Below the pieces are notes generated by a model that saw nothing but the letters and a program-made list of their open reading frames with translations, did no database searches and was not told the DNA's origin. The position numbers and the translations under genes were made by a program. A DNA stretch of 55,534 bases from Alphaproteobacteria bacterium MarineAlpha5_Bin7 (GTDB lineage: Bacteria; Pseudomonadota; Alphaproteobacteria; HIMB59; GCA-002718135), in NCBI GenBank assembly GCA_002938195.1, contig PTKX01000006.1:1-55534 (forward strand), read 5' to 3'. Below are positions 11,583-22,326 of this stretch, piece after piece. The number at the start of each line of letters is the position of its first letter. Within the stretch, counting starts at the first letter, position 1.

Positions 11583-11954
11583 ATGCCTACTATAAATCAA
11601 CTTGTTCGTAAGGGCAGAGACAGAGTTAACAAAAGGAATAAAGTTCCAGCTCTAAATGCTTGTCCACAAAAAAGAGGCGTTTGTACGAGAGTTTATACCA
11701 CTACCCCAAAAAAACCTAACTCTGCGTTGAGAAAAGTAGCTAGAGTTAAACTTACTAATGGTCAGGAAGTTTCAGCTTATATTCCAGGAGAAGGACATAA
11801 TTTGCAAGAGCATTCAGTTGTTTTAATTAGAGGGGGAAGAGTTAAAGATTTGCCAGGAGTTAGATATCACATTCTAAGAGGATGTCTTGATACACAAGGT
11901 GTGTCCTCAAGAAAACAAAGACGCTCTTTATATGGAGCTAAAAAACCTAAATAA
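11583..11954 (+). CDS. rpsL: Ribosomal protein S12
   Basis: 123-residue S12 of the decoding centre. The universally conserved [15 protein letters not shown] loop includes Lys43, the classical streptomycin-resistance position, in wild-type form, and the second loop [13 protein letters not shown] is intact, so a streptomycin-sensitive genotype is predicted. First gene of the str operon here, with its own promoter; rpsG follows after 5 bases. Confidence 0.97.
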   Translation: MPTINQLVRKGRDRVNKRNKVPALNACPQKRGVCTRVYTTTPKKPNSALRKVARVKLTNGQEVSAYIPGEGHNLQEHSVVLIRGGRVKDLPGVRYHILRGCLDTQGVSSRKQRRSLYGAKKPK

Positions 11955-11959
11955 ATATT

Positions 11960-12430
11960 ATGTCAAGAAGAAGAGCAGCAACTAAAAGGGAAGTATTACC
12001 AGATCATAAATTTAAAGATTTAATTCTTACAAAGTTTATGAATAGAATAATGCAGGACGGAAAAAAATCTGTATCAGAAAGAATTGTCTATGGAGCTTTT
12101 GACATTGTTTACAATAAAACAAATAAGAAACCTATAGATTTTTTTCATGAAGCTTTAGATAATGTTAAACCTAACTTAGAAGTTAGATCTAGAAGAGTTG
12201 GAGGAGCAACTTATCAAGTTCCAATGGAAGTAAGACCTAGAAGAGCACAAACTCTAGCAATGAAATGGATTGTTGATTCCGCATTAAAAAGAAATGAAAA
12301 AACAATGAAGGAAAGAATTGCTAGTGAAATTATGGATGCACATAACAATAAAGGAAATGCAGTAAAGAAAAGAGAAGAAACTCATAAAATGGCTGAAGCT
12401 AATAGGGCTTTTTCTCATTTCAGATGGTAA
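11960..12430 (+). CDS. rpsG: Ribosomal protein S7
   Basis: 156-residue S7, the primary 3'-domain 16S rRNA-binding protein of the small-subunit head. It begins [15 protein letters not shown] and contains the conserved [22 protein letters not shown] segment; the beta-hairpin and C-terminal [13 protein letters not shown] are typical. In enterobacteria S7 represses the str operon; whether it does so here cannot be read from the sequence. fusA follows after 6 bases. Confidence 0.97.
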   Translation: MSRRRAATKREVLPDHKFKDLILTKFMNRIMQDGKKSVSERIVYGAFDIVYNKTNKKPIDFFHEALDNVKPNLEVRSRRVGGATYQVPMEVRPRRAQTLAMKWIVDSALKRNEKTMKERIASEIMDAHNNKGNAVKKREETHKMAEANRAFSHFRW

Positions 12431-12436
12431 TTTAAA

Positions 12437-14512
12437 ATGTCAAGATCCCATCCAATAGAAAAATATAGAAACATAGGGATCATAGCTCATATTGATGCGG
12501 GCAAAACTACCACTACTGAAAGAATATTATATTATACCGGCAAATCTCACAAAATAGGTGAAGTTCATGATGGAGCGGCTACAATGGATTGGATGGAGCA
12601 GGAGCAAGAAAGAGGTATCACAATAACTTCTGCAGCTACCACTTGTTTTTGGAATGATCATAGAGTTAATATTATAGATACTCCAGGTCACGTTGACTTT
12701 ACTATTGAAGTAGAGAGATCTTTAAAAGTATTAGATGGAGCTGTTGTCGTTTTTGACGGAGTAGCAGGTGTTGAACCACAATCGGAGACAGTTTGGAGAC
12801 AGGCAGATAAATATAATGTTCCCCGTATGTGTTTTGTAAATAAACTAGATAGAACTGGTGCAAATTTTTTTATGACCGTTGACATGATCAGCGATAGATT
12901 AGGAGCCTATCCTTTGGTTACGCAACTACCTATAGGTATTGAAAGTGATTTAAAAGGGGTTGTTGATCTGGTTTTACAAAAAGGAATAGTTTGGAAAGAT
13001 GAAAAACTTGGAGCCGAATTTGAAATAGTTGATATTCCTGAAGATCTTGTAGATCAAGCAAAAGAATATAGAGAAAAATTAATTGAAAAGGCTGTTGAAG
13101 AAGATGATCAAATAATGGAAAATTATTTAGATGGAAAAGAACCAAGTTTAGAAGAAATTAAGAAATGTATTAGATTAGGCACAATCAAAGGTAATTTTGT
13201 TCCAATTTTAACTGGTTCAGCTTTTAAAAATAAAGGTGTTCAGCCATTGTTGGATGCGGTTATAGACTATTTACCTTCTCCAATGGATGTTGATAGCGTT
13301 AAAGGAATTAGTTTAAATGATGAAAAAGAACTTACTAGAAAATGTGATGATTCGGCGCCATTTAGTGCTTTAGCTTTTAAAATTATGACCGACCCTTTTG
13401 TTGGAAGTTTAACTTTTGCAAGAATTTATTCTGGTACAATTAATACCAAAGATTCAGTTTTAAATTCAACTTCTAACAAAAAAGAAACTATTGGCAGGAT
13501 GTTACTTATGCATGCCAATAATAGAGAAGAAATAAAGATAGCTCACTCCGGGGATGTTATTGCTTTAGTAGGATTAAAAGATGTTACTACAGGAGAAACT
13601 TTATGTGAAGTTAGTGATCCTATTGTTTTAGAAAAAATGGATTTTCCTGATCCTGTTATAGAAGTTGCAGTTGAGCCCAAAACTAAAGTAGATCATGAGA
13701 AAATGGGAGTAGCTTTAGGTAGACTTGCTCAGGAGGATCCAAGTTTTAGAGTTTCGACCGATGAAGAAAGTGGCCAAACCTTGATTAAGGGTATGGGCGA
13801 ACTCCATCTTGAAATTATTGTAGATAGAATGAAAAGAGAATTTAAAGTAGAAGCAAATGTTGGCGCACCTCAGGTAGCGTATAGGGAAACAATTTCTAAA
13901 TCCTACGATGTAGACTATACTCATAAAAAACAGTCTGGGGGAGCGGGTCAGTTTGCAAGAGTTAAAATATTATTTGAACCTGGAGATGCTGGAAGTGGTT
14001 ATGAATTTATTAATAAGATTAAAGGTGGAAATATTCCAACAGAATTTATACCAGGAGTACAAAAAGGATTAATAGCTCAGCAACAATCAGGAGTAATGGC
14101 AGGATATCCATGCATTGATTTTAAGGCAACTTTATATGATGGAGCATTTCATGATGTGGACTCAAGCGTTTTAGCTTTTGAAATTGCATCTCGTGCTGCT
14201 TTTAGAGAAGGAATAGCTAAAGCAAGTCCTAAACTTTTGGAGCCAATGATGAAAGTAGAGGTAGTAACGCCTGAAGAATATATGGGAGATGTTATTGGAG
14301 ATTTAAACAGTAGAAGAGGTCAAGTTCAAGAAATGAATACAAGAGGCAATGCAAATATTGTTAACGCAATGGTCCCTCTGGCTAACATGTTTGGATACGT
14401 TAATAATTTAAGGTCGCTAACTCAGGGAAGGGCTAACTATTCTATGGAATTTGATCATTATGAAGAAGTTCCATCAAATGTAGCTGAAGAAGTAAAGGCA
14501 AAATTAGCATAA
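12437..14512 (+). CDS. fusA: Elongation factor G
   Basis: 691-residue translocation GTPase, full length. GTP-binding motifs are in order: AHIDAGKT (17-24), switch region [13 protein letters not shown] (81-85), NKLD (135-138) and a later GSA. Domains II-V follow, including [11 protein letters not shown] of domain IV. The 3' end overlaps rpsJ by one base (TAATG), so the str and S10 operons are directly joined and tuf, which often lies here, is absent. Confidence 0.97.
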   Translation: MSRSHPIEKYRNIGIIAHIDAGKTTTTERILYYTGKSHKIGEVHDGAATMDWMEQEQERGITITSAATTCFWNDHRVNIIDTPGHVDFTIEVERSLKVLDGAVVVFDGVAGVEPQSETVWRQADKYNVPRMCFVNKLDRTGANFFMTVDMISDRLGAYPLVTQLPIGIESDLKGVVDLVLQKGIVWKDEKLGAEFEIVDIPEDLVDQAKEYREKLIEKAVEEDDQIMENYLDGKEPSLEEIKKCIRLGTIKGNFVPILTGSAFKNKGVQPLLDAVIDYLPSPMDVDSVKGISLNDEKELTRKCDDSAPFSALAFKIMTDPFVGSLTFARIYSGTINTKDSVLNSTSNKKETIGRMLLMHANNREEIKIAHSGDVIALVGLKDVTTGETLCEVSDPIVLEKMDFPDPVIEVAVEPKTKVDHEKMGVALGRLAQEDPSFRVSTDEESGQTLIKGMGELHLEIIVDRMKREFKVEANVGAPQVAYRETISKSYDVDYTHKKQSGGAGQFARVKILFEPGDAGSGYEFINKIKGGNIPTEFIPGVQKGLIAQQQSGVMAGYPCIDFKATLYDGAFHDVDSSVLAFEIASRAAFREGIAKASPKLLEPMMKVEVVTPEEYMGDVIGDLNSRRGQVQEMNTRGNANIVNAMVPLANMFGYVNNLRSLTQGRANYSMEFDHYEEVPSNVAEEVKAKLA

Positions 14513-14820
14513 TGGAAACACAAGATATTAGAATTAGGCTTAGAGCTTATGATAGTAAATTGCTTGATAATAGCGCTTTAGAAATAATAAATACTGCAAA
14601 AAGAACTGGAGCAAAAGTAAGAGGACCAATTCCCTTACCAACAAGAAATGAAAAATTTACAGTAAACAAATCTCCACATGTTGATAAAAAAAGTAGAGAT
14701 CAATTGGAAATAAGAACTCATAATAGATTGCTAGATATTATTGATCCAACACCACAGACAGTAGATGCATTAATGAAATTGGATTTGTCTGCAGGTGTAG
14801 AAGTAGATATAAAGATTTAA
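14512..14820 (+). CDS. rpsJ: Ribosomal protein S10
   Basis: 102-residue S10 (NusE), a small-subunit head protein that also joins NusB in antitermination. It opens with [14 protein letters not shown] and contains [14 protein letters not shown] plus the loop around [17 protein letters not shown]. Normally it heads the S10 operon behind its own leader; here it starts on the fusA stop codon with no leader at all, so L4-type leader attenuation seems impossible at this point. Confidence 0.97.
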   Translation: METQDIRIRLRAYDSKLLDNSALEIINTAKRTGAKVRGPIPLPTRNEKFTVNKSPHVDKKSRDQLEIRTHNRLLDIIDPTPQTVDALMKLDLSAGVEVDIKI

Positions 14821-14821
14821 T

Positions 14822-15463
14822 ATGCGCACTGGTTTAATAGGAAAAAAAATTGGTAGTTCATCTTATTTTAATGAAGATGGATCAGTATCTCCTATTACAA
14901 TTGTAAAGGTGGAGGAATGTATTGTTTCTCAAGTGAAAACTAAAGATAAAGATGGTTATGATGCTATCCAATTAGCTAGTATTGAAGATAAGTTAAAAAT
15001 ATCCAAAATAAACAAACCTCAAAGAAAAATATTTACTTCTATTAATATTAAACCAAAAAGGGTTTTAAAAGAATTTAGAGTGAAAGAGGACAATCTTTTA
15101 GAAATAGGAACAAAGCTTGATGTTTCCCATTTTCAAAAAGACCAAATAGTAGATGTAACTGGAGTAAGTATTGGAAAAGGTTTTGCCGGCTCAATGAAAA
15201 GACATAATTTTGCTGGACTCAGAGCATCTCACGGTGTTTCAATCTCTCATAGAGCTCATGGTTCAACAGGGAATTGTCAAGATCCTGGAAGAGTGTTTAA
15301 AGGAAAAAAAATGGCAGGACATATGGGGGCAAAAAAAGTTACAAAACATAATTTAAAGATAATTGACATTGACGAAAATAATAAAATAATTTCTATCAAA
15401 GGTTCGATTCCAGGAAAAAACAATAGTGTCGTATTTATAAAAGACGCAATTAAAAAGAAGTAG
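14822..15463 (+). CDS. rplC: Ribosomal protein L3
   Basis: 213-residue L3, an early-assembly protein whose central extension reaches the peptidyl-transferase centre. The conserved extension GFAGSMKRHNF, with HRAHGSTGNCQDPGRVFKGKKMAGHMG, is intact, including the Gln that is methylated by PrmB in other bacteria. It lies one base after rpsJ in the S10 array. Confidence 0.96.
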   Translation: MRTGLIGKKIGSSSYFNEDGSVSPITIVKVEECIVSQVKTKDKDGYDAIQLASIEDKLKISKINKPQRKIFTSINIKPKRVLKEFRVKEDNLLEIGTKLDVSHFQKDQIVDVTGVSIGKGFAGSMKRHNFAGLRASHGVSISHRAHGSTGNCQDPGRVFKGKKMAGHMGAKKVTKHNLKIIDIDENNKIISIKGSIPGKNNSVVFIKDAIKKK

Positions 15464-15466
15464 AAT

Positions 15467-16090
15467 ATGAAAAAGCAAGTAGTAAATTTAATGAATAAAA
15501 AAGTTTCAGAAATAGAACTTCCTGAGTCAATTTTTAGCTTGAAGGTTTTTCCTGATTTACTACATCAATATATTCGCTATCAAGGAGCAAAAAATAGACA
15601 GGGATCGCATAAAACTAAAACGAGATCAGAGGTAAGTGGAAGAGCAAAAAAACCTTTTTCTCAAAAAGGAACTGGAAATGCAAGACAAGGTAGTTCAAAA
15701 CCTCCAAATTTTAGAGGAGGAGCTGTTTCAATGGGTCCCAATAATAGAGATCATTCATTTAATTTAAATAAAAAAGAAAAATTACTTGCTTTAAAATGTG
15801 CGTTGTCTGAAAAAATAAATAATGATCAAATTATTTTGGTAGATTCATTTGAAATAAAAAGTCATAAAACCAAAGATTTATCAAATTCTTTAAAGAATTT
15901 TAATTTTGACTCAGCTTTATTTATACATTCACATGAAAATAAAATTGAAAATTTTAGAAAAGCTTCATCAAATATTCCAAAACTTTCACTACTTTCTGAA
16001 AAAGGTTTAAATGTAAGAGATTTAATTTTGTTTGATAAGATATTTATTGAAGAGAGTTCTATCTCTCAAATTTCAAAGAGGTTATCATGA
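15467..16090 (+). CDS. rplD: Ribosomal protein L4
   Basis: 207-residue L4, which lines the upper exit tunnel with L22. The long loop shows the normal sequence KTRSEVSGRAKKPFSQKGTGNARQ followed by FRGGAVSMGP. In gamma-proteobacteria L4 represses the S10 operon through a leader; that leader is missing here. The last four bases overlap the rplW start (ATGA). Confidence 0.96.
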   Translation: MKKQVVNLMNKKVSEIELPESIFSLKVFPDLLHQYIRYQGAKNRQGSHKTKTRSEVSGRAKKPFSQKGTGNARQGSSKPPNFRGGAVSMGPNNRDHSFNLNKKEKLLALKCALSEKINNDQIILVDSFEIKSHKTKDLSNSLKNFNFDSALFIHSHENKIENFRKASSNIPKLSLLSEKGLNVRDLILFDKIFIEESSISQISKRLS

Positions 16091-16407
16091 AAAAATATAC
16101 TATTTCTGATATTTCTGATGAAAGAGCACTTAGCATTATTAAAAAACCATTAATGACTGAGAAATCAACTAATTTAAATCAATATAATCAGTATTCATTT
16201 GTTGTTGCAAATGATTCAAATTCTTTTGAAATTAAACAGGCAATAGAAAAAGTTTTTAAGGTTAAAGTAATTAAAGTTAACACTTCAATTACTTTTGGAA
16301 AACCAAAAACATTTAAAGGAAATTTTGGATATAAAAAGAATTATAAAAAAGCAATTGTAACCCTGGCTGAGGGTAATACAATTGACTCTTCATTGGAGAT
16401 AAAATGA
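16087..16407 (+). CDS. rplW: Ribosomal protein L23
   Basis: 106-residue L23, located at the tunnel exit where trigger factor and SRP dock. It shows [12 protein letters not shown] at the N terminus and the [20 protein letters not shown] core. It overlaps both neighbours (rplD and rplB) by four bases, the tight coupling typical of this array. Confidence 0.95.
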   Translation: MKKYTISDISDERALSIIKKPLMTEKSTNLNQYNQYSFVVANDSNSFEIKQAIEKVFKVKVIKVNTSITFGKPKTFKGNFGYKKNYKKAIVTLAEGNTIDSSLEIK

Positions 16408-17228
16408 GTTTAAAGTTTTTAAAACCAACAACTCCTGGACAAAGAGGCACAGTTTTAGTTGATAAATCTCATCTTTGGAAAGGCAATCCATTAAAGAAAT
16501 TAATTTCTAAATCAAAATCTACAGGCGGTAGAAATAATCAAGGAAAAATTACCTCGCGCAGAATGGGCAAGGGGGCTAAAAGAAAATACAGAATAATAGA
16601 TTTTAAAAGAGATAAATTTGATGTTTATGGTGAAGTAACTAGAATAGAATATGATCCTAATCGTTCAGCCTTCATTAACTTAATTAAATATGAAGATGGA
16701 GAATTTAGATATATTTTATCGCCCCAAGGAATTTCTATCGGTGATAAAATTATATCAAGCCAAAAAGCGGACATAAAAGAAGGAAATTCATTGCCTATTA
16801 AAAATATTCCAAATGGAACTAACATTCATAATATTGAACTTAAACCTGGGGCTGGAGGTCAATTGGTGAGATCAGCTGGTACTTCTGCTCAAATATTATC
16901 AAAAGAAGAAATATTTGCCCAAATCAAATTAGTTTCTGGAGAAATACGTCTGGTAAATAAAAATTGCTTTGCCACGATTGGTGTTGTTTCTAACCCTGAT
17001 AATAAGAATGTAAAATTGGGTAAAGCTGGAAGAAAAAGACATTTAGGTTTTAGGCCAAAAGTAAGAGGAGTAGTTATGAACCCTGTGGATCATCCACATG
17101 GAGGAGGAGAAGGAAGAACTTCTGGAGGAAGGCATCCCGTTACTCCTTGGGGAAAATCTACTAAGGGCAAAAAAACTCGTAATAATAAAAAAACAAATAT
17201 GTTTATTTTAAAAAGAAGGAAAAAATAA
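16404..17228 (+). CDS. rplB: Ribosomal protein L2
   Basis: 274-residue L2, needed for subunit association and the peptidyl-transferase centre. The conserved C-terminal region [19 protein letters not shown] includes the histidine cluster important for activity, followed by the basic tail. Standard length. Its stop overlaps the rpsS start by one base. Confidence 0.97.
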   Translation: MSLKFLKPTTPGQRGTVLVDKSHLWKGNPLKKLISKSKSTGGRNNQGKITSRRMGKGAKRKYRIIDFKRDKFDVYGEVTRIEYDPNRSAFINLIKYEDGEFRYILSPQGISIGDKIISSQKADIKEGNSLPIKNIPNGTNIHNIELKPGAGGQLVRSAGTSAQILSKEEIFAQIKLVSGEIRLVNKNCFATIGVVSNPDNKNVKLGKAGRKRHLGFRPKVRGVVMNPVDHPHGGGEGRTSGGRHPVTPWGKSTKGKKTRNNKKTNMFILKRRKK

Positions 17229-17521
17229 TGGCTAGGTCTGTTTGGAAAGGTCCTTTTGTTGATATAACGCTTATTAAAAAAGCTGAAAAAATTTCTGAAT
17301 CAGGGAAAAAACAAGTTATAAAAACATGGTCTAGAAGATCTACTATTTTACCTCAATTTGTTGGATTAACATTTGGTGTTTATAATGGACAAAAATTTAT
17401 TCCAGTATTTGTTACAGAAAATATGGTTGGTCACAAATTAGGAGAATTTTCTCCAACAAGAAATTTTAAAGGGCATACAGCTGCAGATAAAAAAGTAACC
17501 TCAACACCCTCTAAGGATTAA
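17228..17521 (+). CDS. rpsS: Ribosomal protein S19
   Basis: 97-residue S19 of the small-subunit head, forming a complex with S13. It begins [12 protein letters not shown] and carries [21 protein letters not shown] and [17 protein letters not shown], all canonical. It follows rplB directly and precedes rplV by 2 bases. Confidence 0.97.
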   Translation: MARSVWKGPFVDITLIKKAEKISESGKKQVIKTWSRRSTILPQFVGLTFGVYNGQKFIPVFVTENMVGHKLGEFSPTRNFKGHTAADKKVTSTPSKD

Positions 17522-17523
17522 TT

Positions 17524-17928
17524 ATGTCCAATAATTCTTCAGTAATAGCAAAAGATAATACGATACGAGTTAGCACTTATAAACTTAAAAATATTGCAAA
17601 TTTAATTGTAAATTTAAATGTTAATAAAGCTGTGAATCAATTAAAATTTTCCAATAAGAGAGTTTCATTGCCAGTATTAAAAGTTTTAAACTCAGCTATA
17701 GCTAATGCTGAAAACAATAATCAGATGGATATAGATAATCTATTTGTAAAAGAAGCTTTCGTTGGAAAAAGCTTAACAATGAAAAGATTTAGACCGCGAG
17801 CTAAAGGAAGAGCCACATCAATATTAAAACCTTTTAGTAAATTAACTATAATATTAGAAGAAAGAATAAGTAAAAAAGAAAATAAACAAAAAATAACAAA
17901 TAAAAAGACAAAGAAAGGAAATAAATAA
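17524..17928 (+). CDS. rplV: Ribosomal protein L22
   Basis: 134-residue L22; its beta-hairpin lines the exit tunnel ([19 protein letters not shown]). The core is about 110 residues, and the rest is a lysine/asparagine-rich tail ([17 protein letters not shown]). Such low-complexity basic tails occur in AT-rich genomes; no extra domain is visible. Confidence 0.94.
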   Translation: MSNNSSVIAKDNTIRVSTYKLKNIANLIVNLNVNKAVNQLKFSNKRVSLPVLKVLNSAIANAENNNQMDIDNLFVKEAFVGKSLTMKRFRPRAKGRATSILKPFSKLTIILEERISKKENKQKITNKKTKKGNK

Positions 17929-17933
17929 TAGTC

Positions 17934-18611
17934 ATGGGTCAAAAAGTTAATCCAAATGGTTTAAGATTAGGAATTAATAGAACTTGGTTATCTAGATGGT
18001 TTTCTAAAAAAGAATATTCTAAGTTATTACATGAAGATTTAGAAATAAAGAAATACGTTGAGTCCAAGTTATCTTCTGCAAGTATATCAAAGATTGTTAT
18101 TGAAAGAGCTGCAAAAAAATTACGTTTGACAATTTATAGTTCTAAACCAGGTATAATCATCGGTAAAAAAGGTACAGATATTGAATCATTAAAAAATAAA
18201 TTAACTGCTATGACTAATTTAGAGATCTTTTTAGACATTAAAGAAGTTAGAAAACCAGAGGTAGAAGCTAAATTAGTAGCAGAAAATATTGCAAATCAGT
18301 TAGAAAAAAGAATTTCATTTAGAAGAGCAATGAAGAAAGCAGTTCAATCTTCAATGAGACTAGGTGCTAAAGGAGTTAAAGTTGTATGTAGTGGAAGATT
18401 AGGCGGAGCTGAAATCGCTAGAACGGAAAAATATCATGAAGGTAGTGTTCCTTTGCATACTCTTAGAAGTGATATAGACTATGCTACTGCTGAAGCAGAA
18501 ACAACATATGGTATATGTGGAATAAAAGTTTGGATTAACAAAGGGGAAATTTTATCAAAAGATCCCTACGCAAGTGAAAAAAACCAAGTTGAACAAGGAA
18601 GTATAAGATAA
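17934..18611 (+). CDS. rpsC: Ribosomal protein S3
   Basis: 225-residue S3 at the mRNA entry site. The N terminus [14 protein letters not shown] is canonical. The KH domain has the signature [15 protein letters not shown], and the C-terminal domain contains [12 protein letters not shown]. It overlaps rplP by one base. Confidence 0.97.
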   Translation: MGQKVNPNGLRLGINRTWLSRWFSKKEYSKLLHEDLEIKKYVESKLSSASISKIVIERAAKKLRLTIYSSKPGIIIGKKGTDIESLKNKLTAMTNLEIFLDIKEVRKPEVEAKLVAENIANQLEKRISFRRAMKKAVQSSMRLGAKGVKVVCSGRLGGAEIARTEKYHEGSVPLHTLRSDIDYATAEAETTYGICGIKVWINKGEILSKDPYASEKNQVEQGSIR

Positions 18612-19027
18612 TGAATATGCTGTCTCCAAAAAAAACTAAGTTTAGAAAACAATTTAAAGGCAGGATTCATGGCAATGCAAAAGGTAATTATGCTTTACAC
18701 TATGGAAGTTATGGTTTGAAGGCATTACAACCTGAAAGAATTACATCTAGGCAAATTGAATCAGCAAGAAAAGCTATTACTAGATATCTAAAAAGAGCAG
18801 GCAAAATGTGGATTAGAATATTTCCTGATGTGCCTGTTTCAAAAAAACCAGCAGAAGTAAGGATGGGTAAAGGTAAAGGTTCTAATGAATTCTGGGCTTG
18901 TAGAGTAAAACCAGGTAGAATTATGTTTGAAGTAGATGGAGTTGGAATTGAAGAAGCTAAAAAAGCAATGACATTAGCAGCCGCGAAATTACCAATAAAA
19001 TGTAAATTTGTTGAAAGAAATATATAA
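18611..19027 (+). CDS. rplP: Ribosomal protein L16
   Basis: 138-residue L16, close to the A-site t[19 protein letters not shown] at the N terminus and the loop [19 protein letters not shown] are typical. ATG at 18611 is followed two codons later by a second ATG (18617) that gives the more common N terminus MLSP; either could be used. Confidence 0.96.
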   Translation: MNMLSPKKTKFRKQFKGRIHGNAKGNYALHYGSYGLKALQPERITSRQIESARKAITRYLKRAGKMWIRIFPDVPVSKKPAEVRMGKGKGSNEFWACRVKPGRIMFEVDGVGIEEAKKAMTLAAAKLPIKCKFVERNI

Positions 19028-19224
19028 TGAATGCAAAAACAAAAAAAATTGAAAGTAAGAATATAAAATCTGAAATTGGTTTGCTAAAAAAATCTTTATT
19101 AAATCTTAGATTTCAAAGATCTACAGGACAACTAGAAAAGACTTCAGAAATAAAAAAAGTTAGAAGAAAAATAGCTTCTTTAAAAACAAGTATTACTCAA
19201 CAGAAAGGCCTAAAAAATGCCTAA
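19027..19224 (+). CDS. rpmC: Ribosomal protein L29
   Basis: 65-residue helical protein of the tunnel-exit rim. The core [32 protein letters not shown] matches the L29 pattern of two antiparallel helices. Its end overlaps rpsQ by 8 bases. Confidence 0.93.
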   Translation: MNAKTKKIESKNIKSEIGLLKKSLLNLRFQRSTGQLEKTSEIKKVRRKIASLKTSITQQKGLKNA

Positions 19225-19477
19225 AAGAATTTTATCTGGCAAAGTTGTTTCTTCTAATAGCAATAAAACTATAGTTGTACAAGTAGAGAGAAGAGTTAAG
19301 CATAAAATGTATAAAAAAATTATTAAAAGGGCAAAAAAATATCATGCACACGATGAAAATAATCAATATAAAATTGGCGATATGGTTACAATTCAAGAGT
19401 CTAAACCAATTTCAAAAATGAAATCATGGATTGTGTATCAAAATGAATTTCAAAAAGAAAAAGAGGAATCTAAATGA
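19217..19477 (+). CDS. rpsQ: Ribosomal protein S17
   Basis: 86-residue S17, an OB-fold primary binder of 16S rRNA. The start [13 protein letters not shown] gives the family N terminus, then [20 protein letters not shown] and [18 protein letters not shown]. It overlaps both neighbours, rpmC by 8 bases and rplN by 4. Confidence 0.95.
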   Translation: MPKRILSGKVVSSNSNKTIVVQVERRVKHKMYKKIIKRAKKYHAHDENNQYKIGDMVTIQESKPISKMKSWIVYQNEFQKEKEESK

Positions 19478-19842
19478 TACAAATGCAATCAAATTTATTT
19501 GTTGCTGATAATTCTGGTGCAAGAAAAATACAATGCATTAAGGTGTTAGGAGGCTCAAAAAGAAGATCAGCCTCTATAGGTGATATAATAGTTGTTTCCA
19601 TAAAAGATGCCATACCAAGAGGAAAAGTAAAAAAAGGTGAAGTATTTAAAGCAGTAATAGTAAGAACAAAAAAAGATTTTTGCAGATCAGATGGCACAGT
19701 GATAAGGTTTGATAAAAATGCAGCTGTACTATTAGATAAACAAGAAGAGCCAATAGCGACTCGAATTTTTGGTCCTGTAACTAGAGAATTAAGAAGTAAA
19801 AAATTTATGAAAATAATTAGTTTAGCTCCAGAGGTAATATAA
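19474..19842 (+). CDS. rplN: Ribosomal protein L14
   Basis: 122-residue L14 at the subunit interface and RsfS-binding surface. [39 protein letters not shown] and the closing [12 protein letters not shown] are all canonical. The minus-strand frame across this gene (19470-20000) is a shadow. Confidence 0.97.
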   Translation: MIQMQSNLFVADNSGARKIQCIKVLGGSKRRSASIGDIIVVSIKDAIPRGKVKKGEVFKAVIVRTKKDFCRSDGTVIRFDKNAAVLLDKQEEPIATRIFGPVTRELRSKKFMKIISLAPEVI

Positions 19843-20160
19843 ATGAATTTTAAAATTAAATTAAAAAAGGGCGATGAAGTTATTGTTCTTGCTGGGAAGG
19901 ATAAAGGAAAAACAGGAAAGATTTCTTCGGTAATTCCAAAAAAAAATAAGGCAGTAGTATCTGGTATCAATAAAGTAAAAAAACACCAAAAACCTGACAA
20001 TAATCAGGCAGGAGGAATCATTGATAAAGAAATGCCAATTCATATCTCTAATTTATCATTTTATGATAATTCTCTTAAAAAAGGAGTACGAATAGGTATC
20101 AAGATTAATGAAAAAAATAAAAAAGTTAGATTTAATAAACAAAATCAAAAGGAAGTATAA
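19843..20160 (+). CDS. rplX: Ribosomal protein L24
   Basis: 105-residue assembly-initiator protein of the large subunit. The KOW motif [20 protein letters not shown] is at the N terminus, and [11 protein letters not shown] is the usual later segment. It begins directly after the rplN stop. Confidence 0.95.
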   Translation: MNFKIKLKKGDEVIVLAGKDKGKTGKISSVIPKKNKAVVSGINKVKKHQKPDNNQAGGIIDKEMPIHISNLSFYDNSLKKGVRIGIKINEKNKKVRFNKQNQKEV

Positions 20161-20162
20161 TT

Positions 20163-20714
20163 GTGAATAGACTGTTAGAGGATTTTAAAAATACCATCAA
20201 ACCTAAATTAATGGAAAAATTTGAATACAAAAACATCCATCAAATTCCTAAGATTACTAAAATTGTTTTAAATATGGGAATAGGAGATGCAAAAGAAGAC
20301 TCAAAAATACTTGATAAAGCCCAAGAAGAATTAACTTTAATTGCAGGACAAAAAGCTGTTAAAACTAAAGCAAAAAAAGCAATTGCAGGATTTAAAATTA
20401 GAGAAGGAATGGCTCTTGGTGTCAGTGTAATTCTAAGAAATAAAATTATGTATGAATTCTTAGATAGACTTATTAATATTGCAATGCCTAGAATAAGAGA
20501 TTTCAGGGGTCTCAATCCAAAAAGTTTTGATGGTAATGGAAATTTTACAATGGGAATAAAGGAACAAATAATTTTTCCAGAAATTAATTATGATAAAGTT
20601 GATAAAGTTAGAGGCTTAGATATAACTATTTGCACATCAGCAAAAAACAATATTGAAGCTTTGGAGCTTTTAAAAAGTTTTAACATGCCTTTTCCGGCAG
20701 AAAATAACAAGTAG
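20163..20714 (+). CDS. rplE: Ribosomal protein L5
   Basis: 183-residue L5, which binds 5S rRNA and contacts P-site tRNA. Conserved [27 protein letters not shown] and [19 protein letters not shown] are present. The start is GTG at 20163, which gives the expected N terminus; no ATG is better placed. Confidence 0.96.
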   Translation: MNRLLEDFKNTIKPKLMEKFEYKNIHQIPKITKIVLNMGIGDAKEDSKILDKAQEELTLIAGQKAVKTKAKKAIAGFKIREGMALGVSVILRNKIMYEFLDRLINIAMPRIRDFRGLNPKSFDGNGNFTMGIKEQIIFPEINYDKVDKVRGLDITICTSAKNNIEALELLKSFNMPFPAENNK

Positions 20715-20721
20715 GTAAAAT

Positions 20722-21027
20722 ATGGCAAAACAAAGTTCTATTCAAAAAAATCTAAACAGAAAAAATCTGGTTTTAAAATTTAATAGCAGAAGAAAAAAAC
20801 TTAAAAATCAAATAATGAAAAAAGATTTAACCTTGGAAGAAAGATTTAAAATTCAATCAAAACTAAATGATCTTCCTAGAAATAGTTCAAAAATTAGGAT
20901 TAGAAATAGATGCGAATTAACAGGTAGAACCAGAGGAGTTTACAGAAAATTTGGTCTATCTAGAATAAAAATCAGAGAATTATCAATGGCAGGTTCATTA
21001 CCTGGAGTTGTTAAATCTAGTTGGTGA
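20722..21027 (+). CDS. rpsN: Ribosomal protein S14 (long, zinc-free type)
   Basis: 101-residue S14 of the small-subunit head. It is the long form lacking the two CxxC pairs of the zinc-binding version; the conserved block [20 protein letters not shown] has a single cysteine. The adjacent rpsH starts 10 bases later behind a good GAGGAGG site. Confidence 0.95.
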   Translation: MAKQSSIQKNLNRKNLVLKFNSRRKKLKNQIMKKDLTLEERFKIQSKLNDLPRNSSKIRIRNRCELTGRTRGVYRKFGLSRIKIRELSMAGSLPGVVKSSW

Positions 21028-21037
21028 GGAGGAATTT

Positions 21038-21436
21038 ATGGCTTTTAATGATGCTTTATCTGATATGCTAGCAAGAATAAAAAATGCTCATAGAGCAAAC
21101 AAATCATTCACTTCTTGTTTTTGTTCAAAATTAAACTCTAATGTCTTAAGTGTTTTAAAAGATGAAGGATATATTAGAGACTTCCAAAATATTGAAATAA
21201 GAAAAGGTGTTAACAATATTAAAATAGAATTAAAATATCATAATGGCACTCCAGTTATAAAAAAAATTAAAAGAATTTCAAAACCTGGAATTAGAGTATA
21301 TTCTAAAATTAACGAATTACCCAAACCTTATGGAGGCTTAGGTATTTCAATTATTTCTACTCCCAAAGGTGTAATGTCAGACCAGCAAGCTAGAGCCAAT
21401 AATGTAGGTGGTGAAATTTTATGTGAGGTTTTCTAA
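21038..21436 (+). CDS. rpsH: Ribosomal protein S8
   Basis: 132-residue S8, a primary binder of the 16S central domain; in E. coli it represses the spc operon. ATG 21038 is preceded by GAGGAGG and gives a normal N terminus (MAFNDALSDMLARIKNAHRA); the frame stays open upstream to 21008 inside rpsN, but that longer start is rejected. C-terminal ISTPKGVMSDQQARANNVGGEI is canonical. Confidence 0.95.
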   Translation: MAFNDALSDMLARIKNAHRANKSFTSCFCSKLNSNVLSVLKDEGYIRDFQNIEIRKGVNNIKIELKYHNGTPVIKKIKRISKPGIRVYSKINELPKPYGGLGISIISTPKGVMSDQQARANNVGGEILCEVF

Positions 21437-21439
21437 TTT

Positions 21440-21973
21440 ATGTCAAGAATAGCTAAAAATAGTATTAAACTTCCAGAAGGAACTACTTGTAGTTTTGAGA
21501 ATAATACATTTTCTGTTAAAGGGAAATTAGGCGAGTCAAAATTGGCAATCAATCAACTTTTTGTTGTAAAGCAAGAAAATGATTCAATTATCGTGGTGCC
21601 AAAAGATGACAAAGATAAGGTTAATCCTATTTGGGGAACAACTCGTGCACATGTTGCTAATACAATCAGCGGTGTAAGTACAGGATTTTCTAAAACTTTA
21701 GAATTAAACGGTACAGGGTATCGCGCATCTGTTTCTGGATCTAAATTAAAATTACAATTAGGTTATAGTCATGATATTGATTATGAAATACCCAAAGAAG
21801 TAAAAATTGAGTGTCCTAAACAAAATATAATTAAAATTTCTAGCACAAATAAAGAAATATTGGGCGCGGTTGCAGCTAAAATTAGATCATATAGAAAACC
21901 AGAGCCATTCAAAGGAAAAGGCATTAAGTACAATAATGAGTTTATTTTTAGAAAAGAAGGAAAGAAAAAGTAA
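21440..21973 (+). CDS. rplF: Ribosomal protein L6
   Basis: 177-residue L6 near the sarcin-ricin loop. Two similar alpha/beta domains are visible; the second ends with the conserved KIRSYRKPEPFKGKGIKY motif. It lies 3 bases after rpsH and is followed by rplR. Confidence 0.96.
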   Translation: MSRIAKNSIKLPEGTTCSFENNTFSVKGKLGESKLAINQLFVVKQENDSIIVVPKDDKDKVNPIWGTTRAHVANTISGVSTGFSKTLELNGTGYRASVSGSKLKLQLGYSHDIDYEIPKEVKIECPKQNIIKISSTNKEILGAVAAKIRSYRKPEPFKGKGIKYNNEFIFRKEGKKK

Positions 21974-21976
21974 AAT

Positions 21977-22315
21977 ATGGAAAATCTTAAAAGACAAAAA
22001 AGGATTAGGTTTAAACTTAAAAAAGTTACAAAAAGGAAAAGACTTACTATTTTTAAATCTAATCATCATATACATGCTCAAATTATTAATGATGAATTAG
22101 GTGTAACTCTTGCAAGTGTTTCGTCTCTTGATAAAAATTACAAAGGTAAAAAAATTGAAAAAAAACAATTAGCTGAAGAATTGGGTAAAGAACTAGCTAA
22201 AAAATCAATTGATAATGGTATTAAGGAAGTAGCTTTTGATAAAGGAAAGTATAAATATCATGGGATAATAAAAATTTTTGCAGAAGCAGCAAGAGCGGGA
22301 GGACTAATCTTTTAA
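21977..22315 (+). CDS. rplR: Ribosomal protein L18
   Basis: 112-residue 5S rRNA-binding protein. Recognisable by RLTIFKSNHHIHAQIIND, GKELAKKSIDNGIKEVAFDKG and the ending FAEAARAGGLIF. Basic N terminus as expected. rpsE follows after 11 bases. Confidence 0.95.
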   Translation: MENLKRQKRIRFKLKKVTKRKRLTIFKSNHHIHAQIINDELGVTLASVSSLDKNYKGKKIEKKQLAEELGKELAKKSIDNGIKEVAFDKGKYKYHGIIKIFAEAARAGGLIF

Positions 22316-22326
22316 AGTAGGAAAAT

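Noticed and set aside
19470-20000. 176-codon minus-strand open frame over rplN and rplX
   Set aside because: It lies entirely opposite two canonical ribosomal protein genes and has no recognisable domain or ribosome-binding site.
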